From positions 314,678,803-314,742,802 of the forward strand of contig CM037876.1 in NCBI GenBank assembly GCA_021292165.1: a stretch of DNA of 64,000 bases. Direction: 5' to 3'. A program made the position numbers and the translations under genes. Shown here piece after piece: positions 30,497 to 41,056 of the stretch. The notes beneath the pieces are model-generated. The model was given only the letters and a program-made list of their open reading frames with translations, did not search any database and had not been told where the DNA came from. The stretch comes from Shinisaurus crocodilurus. Taxonomy: Eukaryota > Chordata > Lepidosauria > Squamata > Shinisauridae. Numbering within the stretch: the stretch's first letter is position 1; every line of letters begins with the position of its first letter.

Positions 30497-30950
30497 GGGC
30501 CGGTTCGCACGACCCAGGCTGCGGGCGGGGGAGGCACCACGGGGCGATCCGCGGGGTCTGGCGGGGTGCCGCAGATGACCTGCGCCCCACGCGCGTGGGC
30601 GGACCCCGGTGGAGCCGGCAGTCCCCGCACTGCAGTGCGGGCCTCCCAGCGCTAGGGGGCGGGGCCCGGGATGCCCAGAGGGGCTGTTTGCCCCCACAGG
30701 ATGGAGTGGCGGCTGCTCCGGCTTCTCTGGGCTGCCGCCTCTGTGCGGTCCCCACGGGACGGCCGCCCGCTGTTCACACGGCAGGGTGGCCACATGCGGT
30801 AGGGACTTACCCCTCTACCGCCCATGGTCACTTTGTGTGCATCCTGCGTGCGGCCATCCCACGGGGGCACCCCCGGTCGGCGTTCGCACGACACGGGAAC
30901 TGCGGGGGACTTCTGCTCCCCCGCGGTTCCCGTGTCGTGCGAACACGCCC
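30497..30950. mobile_element. CpG-rich TIR element, 454 bp, superfamily uncertain
   Basis: Ends GGGCCGGTTCGCACGAC (left) and GGGCGTGTTCGCACGACACG (right, reverse complement). The right 63 bases (30,882-30,944) are themselves a tight palindrome with 29-base arms. Flanking TAT and TGT may be a decayed 3-bp duplication, which would suit PIF/Harbinger, but this is a guess. The interior is CpG-rich. Frames of 100-140 aa in it lack motifs. Confidence 0.65.
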
Positions 30951-31720
30951 TGTGTCTTCACAGTCTTGTGGTTGTGATCCTGCGGTTGTGTGAATTCACT
31001 GGAAATCTTTGCTTAGCCTTTTTCTGTCCCTTTCCTCCAAGTCTGAAGAAGAACAACAAAAAAGAGTCTGCATTGTATTCCTTTCACTGCCTTTCAGCTG
31101 CAGTTCACAAAAGCATAGCTGGCCCTCTATTCTATTTTGATTAATATCTGTGAATCTTTCATAACTACTTATCGAAGAACAATATTTGAAAAATGTAGCA
31201 AGGCTGTAGGAAAAACATCCAGTGTTTTGTCTTTTCTTTTCCACCAAATGTTTCTGCTTTGTGTATTTTTGTGCTCTTTTGTTCTTAAGTGCCTTTCTGA
31301 CTGAATCCAATGTTACTGAATTAGCATAGTTTGAATATGAATGTGGGATCTGTAATAAAGCCTCACTTCTCCCTGAATTTTAATTCCACAGCACTTCCTT
31401 GAAATGCTGCTCATATGCATAATCAGGCGTTTGATCACTGGCACGCTGCTGTGGATCTACAATGAGAGGAGAAACAAAGCACCACAAGCAGGAAAGCAGA
31501 GTAGGAAAACTTCTAGAACCTGTCCCGTGCGGCATGAGCCTAAGCCCGTCTCGTCAGAAGAAGGCCCCACAGTTTCAGTGGGGCTTACTCCCAAGTAAGG
31601 ATGGATTGGCTTGCAGGCCAAACACGGCACCAGGATGAACTCTACGCACCGAGGGCCCTTCCGATGCAAGCTTCGTGGCACGGGCTCCTTCCTTCCCATG
31701 CAGTGGCTCATCCCACACTG
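30951..31720. other. Unique sequence, possibly conserved
   Basis: No repeat is recognised. AT-rich with AATAAA near 31,350, and no clear exon. A 118-aa minus frame at 31,457-31,813 overlaps a SINE and is not credible. Confidence 0.3.
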
Positions 31721-31779
31721 GGAATATAGGAGCATCTGAAGCTGCCTTATACTGAGTTGGACCATTGGTCCAGTTAGCC

Positions 31780-32469
31780 CAGGAGTCTTCAAACTAAGGC
31801 CCGCGGGCCACATCCGGCCCGCCTTGCCTTTTTATCCGGCCCGCCGGCCGACTGGCGGAAGCAGACTTTTTTTTAACTCTTTCGCTTCAAGCGCCGATTC
31901 TTTTAATTCTTTTCCATAATATGGAAAAATTAGTGGTGGTGTTTTACCTCTTATGTATGAGCTGATGTAGCTAAGTCAGATTTCTAATGTTTCAAAAATG
32001 CTACTTTAGATTGAAGCAGAGTATGCTAATTTGTGTGATGGCAAAAACAAAAGTATATTCGTTTTAGGCATGAAACAATTGTGCAACTATATATGTAAAT
32101 ACCACCAGCCCTGACAGGAGTATTCATTAATATTCCCTCTTCTTCCCTCCCCATTCCTTTTTCCTTGTGTGTCGTGTCTTTTTAGATTGTAAGCCTGAGG
32201 GCAGGGACTGTCTTGTTAATTGCTGTAAACCGCCCAGAGAGCTTCGGCTATTGGGCGGTATAAAAATTAAATAAATAAATAAATAAAATAAAATAACTTT
32301 CCATTTAAGGGGGGGAAAAATCACCCCTATCAAGTAAAAAAAAAAAGGACCTGGTCCTTTTTTTTAACTTGATCCATTCGTTCATATTTTTTTCAAACTA
32401 TAGTCCGGCCCCCCAACAGTCTGAGGGACAATGAACTGGCCCCCTGTTTAAAAAGTTTGAGGACCCCTG
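31780..32469. mobile_element. hAT (Charlie/Buster-like) element, 690 bp, nonautonomous
   Basis: Ends CAGGAGTCTTCAAACTAAGG and CAGGGGTCCTCAAACTTTTT (reverse complement of the right) lie between perfect AGTTAGCC octamers (31,772-31,779 and 32,470-32,477; nnnTAnnn pattern). The GGCCCGCGGGCCACATCCGG subterminal block is typical of widespread tetrapod hAT-Charlie families. No transposase. It contains an L2 tail and a poly-A/poly-T hairpin at about 32,329-32,375. Confidence 0.95.
32190..32300 (+). mobile_element. L2 3' tail fragment with TTCG hairpin
   Basis: TGTAAACCGCCCAGAGAGCTTCGG...TTGGGCGGTATAAAAATT followed by (AAATA)n; hairpin 32,230-32,259. It is nested in the hAT element and is so short that only the UTR end was copied. 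Confidence 0.85.
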
Positions 32470-32845
32470 AGTTAGCCCAGTCTTGTTGACACTGGCTGAC
32501 ACACACAGCAACGGCTCTCCAGGGTTTCAGGCAGTGGTCTTTCCTTACCCTACCTGGAGCTGTCGAGGACTGAAACTGGAAGCTTCTGCACGCAGAACAT
32601 GTGTCCTGCCGCTGAGCCACAGCCCCCCTCCCTCCAGTTTGCCCCAGTTTCTTGGGGGCTCCCACACCTTAAAACACAATGTCAGAATGGGCCCAGTGTG
32701 AGTGTGTTTGGTCACGCAGAGCGCTTTGCCTTCCAAAGCAAGCTGTCCATGGAGCTTGGAGTAAGCCTTGCTCCTAGGCAACTAATAGCCAACAGCCTAG
32801 AATGGGAAAGTGCTGGGAGCGGAGCTCGTGTGGGATCCGTGTTGG

Positions 32846-33355
32846 TGGGTTCTAGGCCATCCACTGTCGTCTAATGACCTTTGCCGTCTCTGCAATGTTG
32901 TCCTCAAGAGTTGCTGTGGGAAGAATTCAGTTCAATTGCCTCTCCCCATAGGAGTGAACAGCTATCTAGAACCCTCTTGGTGGGTTCTAGGCCACTCAAA
33001 GTTTCAAGGATGGGGGTCTGGTTTAGCACCAAATTTCAGCAGCAAACTGCCAATTCTTTTTGTTGCCGCTGTGCTATCATCAGCAAGAGTGCAGCCCCCC
33101 GGGAGGGTGTGCGGGATAGAAATTGGCCCCTGGACTGCCTGAAGTTGTGCACCACTGCGCTATGGGAAGAGTTCAGTTCAATTGCTTCTCCCCATAGGAG
33201 TGAATGGCTACCTAGAAGCCTGTTGGTGGGTTCTAGGTCACCCACTGTCCGGGATGAGGTCTGGGTTCATCATCTCTGAAATGTTGCTGAAGGGTAGCTA
33301 TGGGAAGAGTTTAGTTCAATTGCCTTTCCCCAGAGGAGTGAATGGCTACCATTCA
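32846..33355. repeat. Degenerate tandem repeat, about 130-bp unit
   Basis: GGTGGGTTCTAGG recurs at about 32,845, 32,979 and 33,226. (T/A)GGGAAGA.TT(C/T)AGTTCAATTGCC and CCCCATAGGAGTGAA(T/C)(G/A)GCTA(C/T)C recur at about 32,919, 33,167 and 33,300. The middle unit carries about 115 extra bases. The family is unknown; it could be part of an LTR or satellite relic. Confidence 0.75.
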
Positions 33356-33359
33356 CTTA

Positions 33360-33690
33360 TGCGGGAGAAAGCAAAAAGATGAACATTTGGGACTGCAGTC
33401 ATAGATGCCCGAGGAACGAAAGAGTGATTTTTGTTTGCCTTCTGCAAAAGTAGGAATCATCAGTGATGAAGGGAAATGAAACACCCAACCAAGGCAGTTT
33501 GTTGCCAGTGTGATCAGAAATCGAGGTCTGATGCTGATCTGAGAAGCTTGATTTCAGGAGAGTGATTTTGAAATATTAGGGCTTCTGGGAAGTGAAATGC
33601 GTTTGTCACACTGAAGGAGAGGAGAGATTAACCAGTTGGGGAAGAAGGGAAGGGAAGGGAAAGGAGACAGGAAAAGCCAGGCAAAGTAAA
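33360..33690. other. Unique sequence, no gene seen
   Basis: No repeat or gene is recognised. A purine-rich (GGGAA)n-like stretch at 33,640-33,670 lies just upstream of the L2 endonuclease region. Confidence 0.3.
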
Positions 33691-33699
33691 GGAATGGGG

Positions 33700-35745
33700 T
33701 CAGTATCCATCCCTGGAGAGCCCAGCGCTGACCAAGATCTAGTGATTCAGACACCCTTTTCACTGATCTGGCATGTATTACTGAGACCTGGGTGGGTGAA
33801 CAGGGAGGAGTCAGTCCCTCCTAGCTCTGCCCACCGAGGTACTTGGTGCAACATCGGGGTAGACCTGAGGGCCAGGGAGGGGTTTTTTGCCGTGGTCTAT
33901 AGGAATTCTCTCTCTCTCTCCAGGCTCCCCATCCGTCTGACTACTGGTCTGGAGTGTTTGCACCTTGTGTTGGGCCTGGCCAGCGGGACAGATTAGGGAT
34001 TCTGTTGGTGTACCGCCCACCCCGCTGCTCACCAGACTCCCTGGCTGAGCTGATGGAGGTGGTCTCACTGGCAATGCTGAGGTCCCCCAGGCTGTTGGTC
34101 CTGGGGGATGTTAACATCCATGCTGAGGGCACCTTGTCTGGTGTGGCTCAGGAATTCATGGACTCCATGACTACCATGGGACTGTCCCAACATGTCATCG
34201 GCCCAATACATGTCGCAGGGCACACTCTAGACTTGGTTTTTTCAGCCAAGCATGGAGATGATGATCTGAAGGTGGGGGACTTTGAATTGGTCCCCTTGTT
34301 ACTACCTGCTGAGATTTAGGCTAACGGCAGCTTTCCCCCTCTGCAAGGGTGGGGGACCTATTAAGATGGTCTGCCCCTGGAGGCTGATGGATCCAGATGG
34401 TTTCCAGAGGGCCCTTGTGGGGTTTCTGGCTGATATGGCTGGCGGTCCTGTCGAATCCCTGGTTGATCTCTGGAATAGAGAGATGGCCTGGGCAGTTGAC
34501 ACGATCACTCCTGTGCGCTCTCTCTTTAGTAGAGCTTGTAATGTACGGCTCCATGGTATATCCCAGAGCTGAGAGTGATGAAGCAAAACAGGAGACGGCT
34601 TGAGTGCAGGTGGAGGAAAACTCCTAGTGGATGCAATCGAGCCCTGGTACGTGCCTATCCAGGTATACCTAGAGGCAGTGAGTGGCAAAGAGACAAAATC
34701 TCACTGCCACTATCCAATCACCTCTTTGCCGCCCAGCGGAGCTCTTTAGGGTTGTCTGGGGCCTGTTATATGCTGGCCCAGGGACATCATCGACCCATCT
34801 GATGCCTGCTGCAATATATTTGCTAGGCACTTCCAGGAAAAAATCTCTTGCATCTGCAGGAACTTGGACTCCAATGTTATAGCAGTAGAATCAGGGGAGG
34901 TGCCCAGAGCACAGCCTGGTCCAGTTATTTTGGATGCGTTTCAGTTGGTACAGCTCAAGGATGTTGACAAGGTGCTTGGACGGGTTTGGGCAACCACGTC
35001 TGTTCTGGATCCTTGCCCCTCTTGGCTTATAAAAACTAGCAGGGAGGGAACAGCCGACTGGGCCAGAGAGGTGATCAATGCCTCCTTGCGAGAGGGAGTG
35101 GTCCCATGCTGCCCGAAAGAAGCAGCACTGAGGCCATTCCTGAAGGAACCCTCTCTGGACCCGGAAGATCTTAACAACTTTAGGCCAGTGGCGAATGTTC
35201 CTTTCCTGGGCAAGGTCCTTGAGCGGGTGGTGGCCAACCAACTCCAGGCGCTCTTGGATGAGACTGGTTATCTGGATCCATTTCAGTTGGGGTTCAGGCC
35301 TGGTTTTGGCACGGAAACGGCTTTGGTCGCCCTGTATGATGACCTATGTCAGGAGAGAGACAGGGGGAGTGCGACCCTGTTGATACTCCTGGATCTCTCG
35401 GCGGCTTTCGATACCATCGACCATGGTATCCTTCTGGAGCGGCTGTCTGAGTTGGGGGTGGGGGGCACTGCATTGCAGTGGTTCCGCTCCTACTTGGATG
35501 GCCGGCTCCAGAGGGTGGTGCTTGGGGAATGTTGCTCGGCCCCATGGACTCTCCAGTATGGGGTTCCTCAGGGGTTGCTTTGGACTCATCCCCCATGCTA
35601 TTTAACATCTACATGAAACCACTGAGTGGGGTCATCCGGAGTTTTGGAGTGCGTTGCCATCAGCACGCTGATGACACGCAGCTCTATTTCTCCTTTTCAT
35701 CTTCAGCAGGTGAGGCTGTGGATGTGCTGAACCGGTGCCCCTGTT
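33700..35745 (+). pseudogene. L2-type LINE: endonuclease and reverse transcriptase, decayed
   Basis: Endonuclease: in three frames, a TETWV-like start near 33,775, then LGILLVYRPPRCSPDSLAEL, LLVLGDVNIHAEG and HTLDLVFS (33,954-34,319). RT: 250 open codons at 34,864-35,616 with DPCPSWLIK, RPVANVPFLGKVLERVVANQ, GFRPGFGTETALVAL, LLILLDLSAAFDTIDHGILL (motif A) and YGVPQG. Then +1 frame (35,590-35,740): SPMLFNIYMKP, GVRCHQHADDTQLYFSF. The catalytic YADD box reads HADD (Tyr to His), and there are at least four frameshifts. The copy stops at about 35,745 without its 3' third or tail. Confidence 0.93.
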
Positions 35746-36000
35746 CATGCAACCCAACCAGAGAGATGGAATGCACAGAAGGTGGGGCACAATTGGGAGG
35801 GGGGGGGAGGCACCGCTCTACCCTGCACGAATTCTGGACAGGCATGCTGACACAGTCTGGGCAGAAGCACGGAGGAATGTGTGGAGGTTCGGGGGGGGTG
35901 AGGCCCGATGCCACAGTATCTCCCCAGTAAATGAGGTATCTCACTGAATCTACTTTCCATCTTCTGTTTTTGTTTACAAAATAATTTGCTTGCATAATGG
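35746..36000. other. Unassigned sequence after the broken L2
   Basis: Not L2. The L2 homology ends abruptly inside the RT, so this is a deletion or rearrangement junction. No gene is seen. Confidence 0.35.
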
Positions 36001-36002
36001 AA

Positions 36003-36053
<51 letters not shown>
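36003..36053. repeat. (AAT)n microsatellite
   Basis: About 17 perfect AAT/TAA units. Poly-Leu and poly-Ile frames across it are artefacts. Confidence 0.97.
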
Positions 36054-36054
<1 letters not shown>

Positions 36055-36130
36055 GATTCCTGTTGGCCATTTTTGCAGACAAAAGGAATATGCTTAAGAC
36101 AGTACTGCCAGTGTGGTGTAGCAGCTAGAA

Positions 36131-36265
36131 CAGTGTTCTCCAACCTTGGGTCCCCAGATGTTTTTGGCCTACAGCTCCCAGCATGCCCCAGCCAGCGTAG
36201 CTGGCTGGGGCATGCTGGGAGCTGTAGGCCAAAAACATCTGGGGACTCAAGGTTGGAGAACACTG
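36131..36265. mobile_element. hAT palindromic MITE, 135 bp, with perfect TSD
   Basis: CAGTG...CACTG palindrome flanked by AGCTAGAA on both sides (36,123-36,130 and 36,266-36,273). Both arms carry the private variant CTACAGCTCCC/GGGAGCTGTAG, where the family has CAACTCCC. One asymmetric change (GGACTCAA) lies in the right arm. Loop CGTAG. Confidence 0.97.
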
Positions 36266-36274
36266 AGCTAGAAT

Positions 36275-36775
36275 GTATTTATTTATTATAACTGTATGCG
36301 GCCCAATCTCTCTGGGTGGTTCACAGAACAGAGCTTAAAATAACTTACTGGGCAGCATCCGAGGGGCCACCACACAAGCGGCCCTCCCACCGATTCCATT
36401 GCGCAAGTGGGACCCACCGCCGCTTGCACAACGGAGGTGTGTAACCCTTCCAGTAAGAAGCCCCCAAATGAGCAGAAATGCTCGTTTCTGGATCAGGACA
36501 GGTCAGCGGAGCAGCCTTATGTGAGCGCCACTGACCCGCCCCACTGCAGGAACAAGTGTTTCCCGCATCATTTCCAATGGCTCCCTGAAGCGCTAAATCT
36601 CCATTGCTCAGTCGGCGGGTCTCACTTGTGGAATGGAATCACTCAGCATTGGGTCCGATACTGCTCAATAAAACCCCCAACATAAAATCTAAAGAAGTTA
36701 AATGAAAATGTTGGATTTAGACCCGGGAGATCTGGATTCAAATCCCCTCTCAGCCTAACCTACCTCATAGGGTTT
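36275..36775. other. L2 tail remnant, unique DNA and a SINE A scrap
   Basis: 36,275-36,335 resembles an inverted L2 3' hairpin (GCGGCCCAATCTCTCTGGGTGGTTCACAGA). 36,715-36,775 is a SINE A body fragment (GACCCGGGAGATCTGGATTC...AACCTACCTCATAGGGTT). Between them no gene is seen. Confidence 0.5.
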
Positions 36776-36779
36776 GTTT

Positions 36780-38735
36780 GTTTATTTACGCGGTTTGCAT
36801 ACCGCTCCACATCTAAGCAGATTTCAGAGCGGTGAACAATAAAAAGATAATAACAGATATAGAAGCAAAAACAATACACTGAAAACAAAGTAACATTACA
36901 ATGGTGGCTGGAGAGCAGAGAAGGCTTCCCGGAACAAGGAGGTCTTCAGCAGGCACCGAAAGCAACACAATATTGGAGCATGCCTGACCTCCAGAGGCAG
37001 GGGGTTCTTCAGAAATGGAGCCACCACACTGAAGGCTCTTCCCCTGGTGGACCCCAATCGGGCCAAAGGTCTATGAGGAACCACCAAGAGAATGTCCTCT
37101 GATGACCTCAGTGATGGTAGGAGAGACGTCGCTCTCTCAGGTATCCTGGTCCTAAGTTGCTTTGGGCTTTGTACACTAGTACTAGAACCTTAAACCTGTC
37201 CCGGTAGCGAATAGGTAGCCAGTGCAGTTCCCTCAGCAAAGGAGTTGCAAGCTGAAAAGGGGCAGCTCCCGGCAACAGCCAAGCTGCTGAATTCTGCACT
37301 AGCTCCAGCTTCCAGAGCAGCCTTAAGGGCAGCCCCACATAGAGCGCATTGCAGTAATCCTGTCTTGAGGTTACTAGCGCCTGTATCACTGTGGCCAAGC
37401 TATCCCTGTCCAGGAGAGGCCGTAGCTGGCGAACCAATCGAAGATGGTAAAAGGCACCCCGAGCCACCGTTGTTATGACAGATAATTCTGGGCGCTAGAT
37501 TCCCTCTAATCCCACACTCTTTCGAAAGGTTTAGGATCTTTGGCTGGGGTAAAACCTGCGCTGCTGGGGTGGAAAGTGTGCGCTTTGCTCCTTTTATACT
37601 TAAACAAACCTACACACACACACACACACACACACACTCTAGAAACAAAAGGGTGGTTTTTATTGAAGAAGAATACAGAGTAGGTACAGCGTCTTACTTG
37701 TTGGTAAAGCAAACCTAGTGATGTCAGGCAGCAAAATATCCTTACGCTATGGTTCAAACACACCCTGTATTCTGGAGAGGAGAAAGAGTCCCTTTTGCCC
37801 TGACAAGCCTGAATAGGAAAAGGGGGGGGGAAGAGAGATTCCCGCCTAGAAGGATAGAAAAGCAAAGTCCCAGCTACTACCTGTCTGCTGTGATGAGGTT
37901 CCAGCTGTAGCCCTGCAGTTCGCGTTCCAAGGTGACCCCTTCAGCTCCTTCTCCCGACCCACCTTGCTAAAACCTCTTGGTTCTTATAGTCTCTTTCCCG
38001 CCTTTTTGGAGGGAATGAGAGCAGTGGGGGTGGTCTTTGCCCCACAGATGTCTTCCAACCCTGCTAACGACCTTACTCTTTGTATTTTGATAGCTCTTGA
38101 TGGGTGTACAAAGGTTTGGGTCTTCCTGCTGATGGGACTGTTTTTGGAGTAAGCTTCTGGTGGTATTCGCCCAGTGGGGGGGGGGGGGGAAGCCATATCT
38201 TTTCAGGAGAAATCCTCCTGTGTTTTAGGCGATATGCAATATTCAGGCCTTAATCAATGCAAGCCTGCCCCTCATTTGCCCATGCATGCCTCTAGGCTTC
38301 GCTCACTCTTCCATTCAAGCCTTCAGTCATGACCTTTTGCCTTCTGCCCTGCTGGGGAGGTGGGCCGGCTGCTTCTTTTCTCTTGAACCCTTGCTTACCC
38401 AACGCTTCTTATGAGGGCTGTGGACTTCCTTTTGGAAGTGTAGCCATAACCAAATGATCAGAACTATATCTCATCTTAACACCGTGGTCACTTGGGGCTC
38501 CAGCGACAATGATGGATACAGTCATACAGGAGTACCCCGAGACTGCGAACCTGATCTTTCAAAGGGAGTGCAGCCCCATCCAGAACAGGCAATGAGCCTG
38601 TCTCCTGGACTTGGGAACCACTCGCCCACAGGGCTTCCGTCTTGCCAGGATTCAGCCTCAGGGTTGCTGTGAGAAGCATGTACACCACCCCAAGCTCCTT
38701 GCAGGAAGGATGGGGGGTACATGCATGCACATTAC
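36780..38735 (-). pseudogene. L2-type LINE, split by a solo LTR
   Basis: Minus strand. The upstream part 38,486-38,735 encodes LRLNPGKTEALWASGSQVQ...LPVLDGAALPLKDQVRSLGVLL up to QVTTV. The downstream part 37,470-36,900 continues VARGAFYHLRLVRQLRPLLDRDSLATVIQALVTSRQDYCNALYVGLPLRLLWKLELVQNSAA and the ...RGRAFSVVAPFLKNPLP end. The tail carries a different terminal hairpin (GTTCACCGCTCTGAAATC...GAGCGGTATGCAAACCGC, about 36,790-36,836). The 5' RT part is absent. Confidence 0.92.
37471..38481 (-). mobile_element. Solo LTR of an endogenous retrovirus or LTR retrotransposon, 1,011 bp
   Basis: Bounded by TGTTA...TAACA with a 4-bp duplication CCGT (37,467-37,470 and 38,482-38,485). If TG..CA ends are not required, a 6-bp CACCGT is possible. 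In minus orientation a TATA box lies at 37,981-37,990 (ACTATAAGAA) and AATAAA at 37,658-37,663, giving plausible U3, R of about 0.3 kb and U5. A (CA)n run sits at 37,612-37,637 in U5. No internal gag, pol or env is present. The 4-bp duplication suits a gammaretrovirus-like origin, tentatively. Confidence 0.85.
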
Positions 38736-38761
38736 ATGTCCCTAACTAGAACCGTTTTGCA

Positions 38762-38850
38762 TTCTATTCTTGGCAATTTATTCTATTCTTGGCAATTTAT
38801 TCTATTCTTGGCAATTTATTCTGTTCTGCATTCTATTCTTGGCATTGTGG
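38762..38850. repeat. 19-bp tandem repeat
   Basis: TTCTATTCTTGGCAATTTA occurs three to four times, then a diverged unit with TTCTGTTCTGCA, then a last partial unit. Confidence 0.95.
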
Positions 38851-38854
38851 GAGT

Positions 38855-39380
38855 GAGGAAAAGTTAAAAATTTTTTTTTTAAAAAAAAATAATCTTGCCC
38901 ATAATGATTTTTCCCCCTTCCCCTTCCCTGGAAATCTGTAACAAAGGTTTGGAAAAAAGAACATTGGGGATCTTCTTTCTTTCTTTTTTTTTTAATCATC
39001 CAGCCATTATTAGAAAGGACATGATGACTCTGGGGATCAAATGATGACATGCGTGTTTTAGCAATGAAAGAAAGTCGTTGTTATCTCGAGCTTGATCAGA
39101 GACTGCCATGAGAGGAGCCGGGACTGTGAAGAAACAGCCTCATCTGATTCCCACGCAGAGACATTTCAAAGAGTTAGACTCTGGCCTTAATTGATGTCTT
39201 ATGTCAGTCTTGAACTTCTGACAAGCTCTCAAAAGCCACTTTGTACAAGATAAAGCACAGAGATGAAAGTTTAGAAGAAATTATCATATAGAAATAGAAT
39301 GAGAAATTACCATTATAATGAGAGGAACGAAGTCAAGCAGTGGAATTGTGTGCGTGGTGGAGTATAGGAATATATACAGG
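38855..39380. other. Unique sequence, conserved-looking
   Basis: 39,040-39,330 is repeat-free, AT-rich and contains clusters such as CCTTAATTGATG and TTACCATTATAATGAG. It is a candidate conserved non-coding element by appearance only. No exon is evident. Confidence 0.35.
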
Positions 39381-39382
39381 GG

Positions 39383-39530
39383 TATAGGAAGCTAAGACCC
39401 GGGTCCATCTAACCCAGTACTGTTGACACCGACTGGCAGCCGTGGCTCTCTAGGGTTCCAGGCAGGAGTTTTTCCGGCCCTATCTGGAGATGCCGGAGTT
39501 CGAACCTGGGTCTTTCTTCATGCAGATTGT
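39383..39530 (-). mobile_element. tRNA SINE type B, 5'-truncated at the head
   Basis: GGAAGCTAAGACCCGGGTCCATCTAACCCAGTACTG, GACTGGCAGCCGTGG and TATCTGGAGATGCCGGAGTTCGAACC (B box) are recognisable on the minus strand. The A-box end is lost. Confidence 0.8.
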
Positions 39531-39659
39531 TTTCTTCTTGTTTCCAAGACTGCAGGGACATAACCAAATCATTTCCAACTTAAGTTCTATGGGGCAGAGA
39601 AAACTCAGAGTCACAGTAGGGGGCAATACCTTCCCCAGGCTCTGCGGTCACTAGGACCA

Positions 39660-39845
39660 CAATTATGTCTAAATATCAGTGTTATATTTTATGTGTTTTA
39701 TGTTTTTATGATTTTATGTTTTTATGATTATGTCTAAATATCAGTGTTATATTTTATGTGTTTTATGTTTTTATGATTTGTCTACATTGCTTTGAAATCT
39801 GTAGATGTAAGCAGTATATAAATACTCAGAAACAAACAAACAAAT
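39660..39845 (+). mobile_element. LINE 3' UTR end with a 64-bp internal tandem duplication
   Basis: TATGTCTAAATATCAGTGTTATATTTTATG...TTTTTATGATT occurs twice with a 64-base period (39,665 and 39,729). It ends with TTGCTTTGAAATCTGTAGATGTAAGCAGTATATAAATA and (AAAC)n, a LINE-type terminal hairpin and tail. The clade is probably L2/CR1, not certain. Confidence 0.6.
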
Positions 39846-40029
39846 CCAAGAAACTTGGACTCCTCTTGCACATTTTCCAATGGAGTGAATCCAGTTTTTC
39901 TGCCTCCAAAATATGGTGGCATCATCCATAAAAAAATTTTTTAAAAGTGAAATTAAATAAAAACTAGGCCATCTCTGATAATGGCAAAATTGCCAGACTT
40001 TTCCATGGTGTCTGGCCTCTTGGGAAGAA

Positions 40030-40205
40030 CCATAGCTTAGCGGTGGACCACATGCTTTGCCCACAGAAGGTCCCAGGTTCTGTGTTCTCTCTTGGCAGGG
40101 CTGGAAGACTCCCGCCTGAGACCCCGCAGGGCTGCTGCTGCAGTCAGTGTTGTAGGCAGTACTAAGCTAGGTGGACCAAGAGTCTGTCTCCGTACAAGGT
40201 TGCTC
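40030..40205 (+). mobile_element. tRNA SINE type B
   Basis: Head ACCATAGCTTAGCGGTGGAC (A box) and GGTCCCAGGTTCTGTG (B box degraded), then body with GACTCCCGCCTGAGACCCC and tail GCTAGGTGGACCAAGAGTCTG. Confidence 0.82.
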
Positions 40206-40234
40206 CCCGCACTGACTCTGCACCTCTGTGGTAG

Positions 40235-40605
40235 GTAGCTCAGCTGGGAAGGACTGCAGCTTCGTGGTAGAGCAACGCTTTGCACAAAAAAGGGCCAGAG
40301 AAAAAACTGGATCCTCCCCCCACCAAATAAAGTAAAGTCTCCCCCTGGGAGTTTTTTTGTCCTTGGGGAAAATGTGCATGTGTGTGTGTGTGTGTGTGTG
40401 TTTTAAATTCAATTTCCCTGCATTTCCCCAGTTCCTTTTCAAAAAGGTCACACAAGTCTGATCCCTGGAATCTCCAAGCAGGGCTCCGAAAGACTCCCAT
40501 CTGAAACCCCGGAGAACTGCTACCAGTTAGTGCAGAGAAAACTGAGATAGATGGACTGGTGGTGGTCTGACTCAGTATAAGGGAGCTTCCTATGTTCCTA
40601 AGTTT
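40235..40605 (+). mobile_element. tRNA SINE type B, interrupted by about 150 bp
   Basis: Head GTAGCTCAGCTGGGAAGGAC with CGTGGTAGAGCAACGCTTTGCA, then foreign DNA (about 40,292-40,450) that includes a (TG)n tract at 40,378-40,401. The SINE resumes at TCTGATCCCTGGAATCTCC and runs to GACTCAGTATAAGGGAGCTTCCTATGTTCC. No target duplication is obvious for the insert. Confidence 0.75.
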
Positions 40606-40609
40606 TTAT

Positions 40610-41018
40610 GTAAGATATAGTAAAAATATTGCCCTCGGTTTCACCGGTAAAAGCAAAGAAAGAAAGGTTTTCAAGTGGTAAGAGACAGAGATGCTCCATC
40701 CTTTAATTAATGCTACATCTCCCTTTGTGGTTCCTGATAGACATTGTCCTGGCTATGCCTGACAGCGTGTGCTCCATAACGGTGTGAAACCTGATCATCC
40801 ATCCAGAGGGCAGTTTGTGCGGTAAAGCATTGACTGCCTGAAGAATGGAGGAGACTTTGTGAAACGCACTGAGTTGGTTGGTGTAAGATATTTAACAATG
40901 AATAATCCGGTGTTTTTACTTTGGAAGGCATGGGAAAAAGTGATTGCTAAATTCAGCAAAGGCTGACATCTTTTTTTATATTAAAGAAAAAAAAATGAGA
41001 AGAAAGAAAAGCCATTCA

Positions 41019-41056
<38 letters not shown>

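Larger units (their letters stand above)
31725..32640 (-). mobile_element. tRNA SINE type B, split by a hAT element
   Basis: The tail part at 31,725-31,779 (AAGCTGCCTTATACTGAGTTGGACCATTGG) and the body-head part at 32,470-32,625 (GACACTGGCTGACAC...CCCTACCTGGAGCTG...GCACGCAGAACATGTG...CTGAGCCACAGCC) join perfectly once 31,780-32,469 and one AGTTAGCC are removed. Confidence 0.93.

Noticed and set aside
37471..38481. A full endogenous retrovirus
   Set aside because: No gag, pol or env reading is present between the ends; the L2 frame rejoins directly, so it is a solo LTR.
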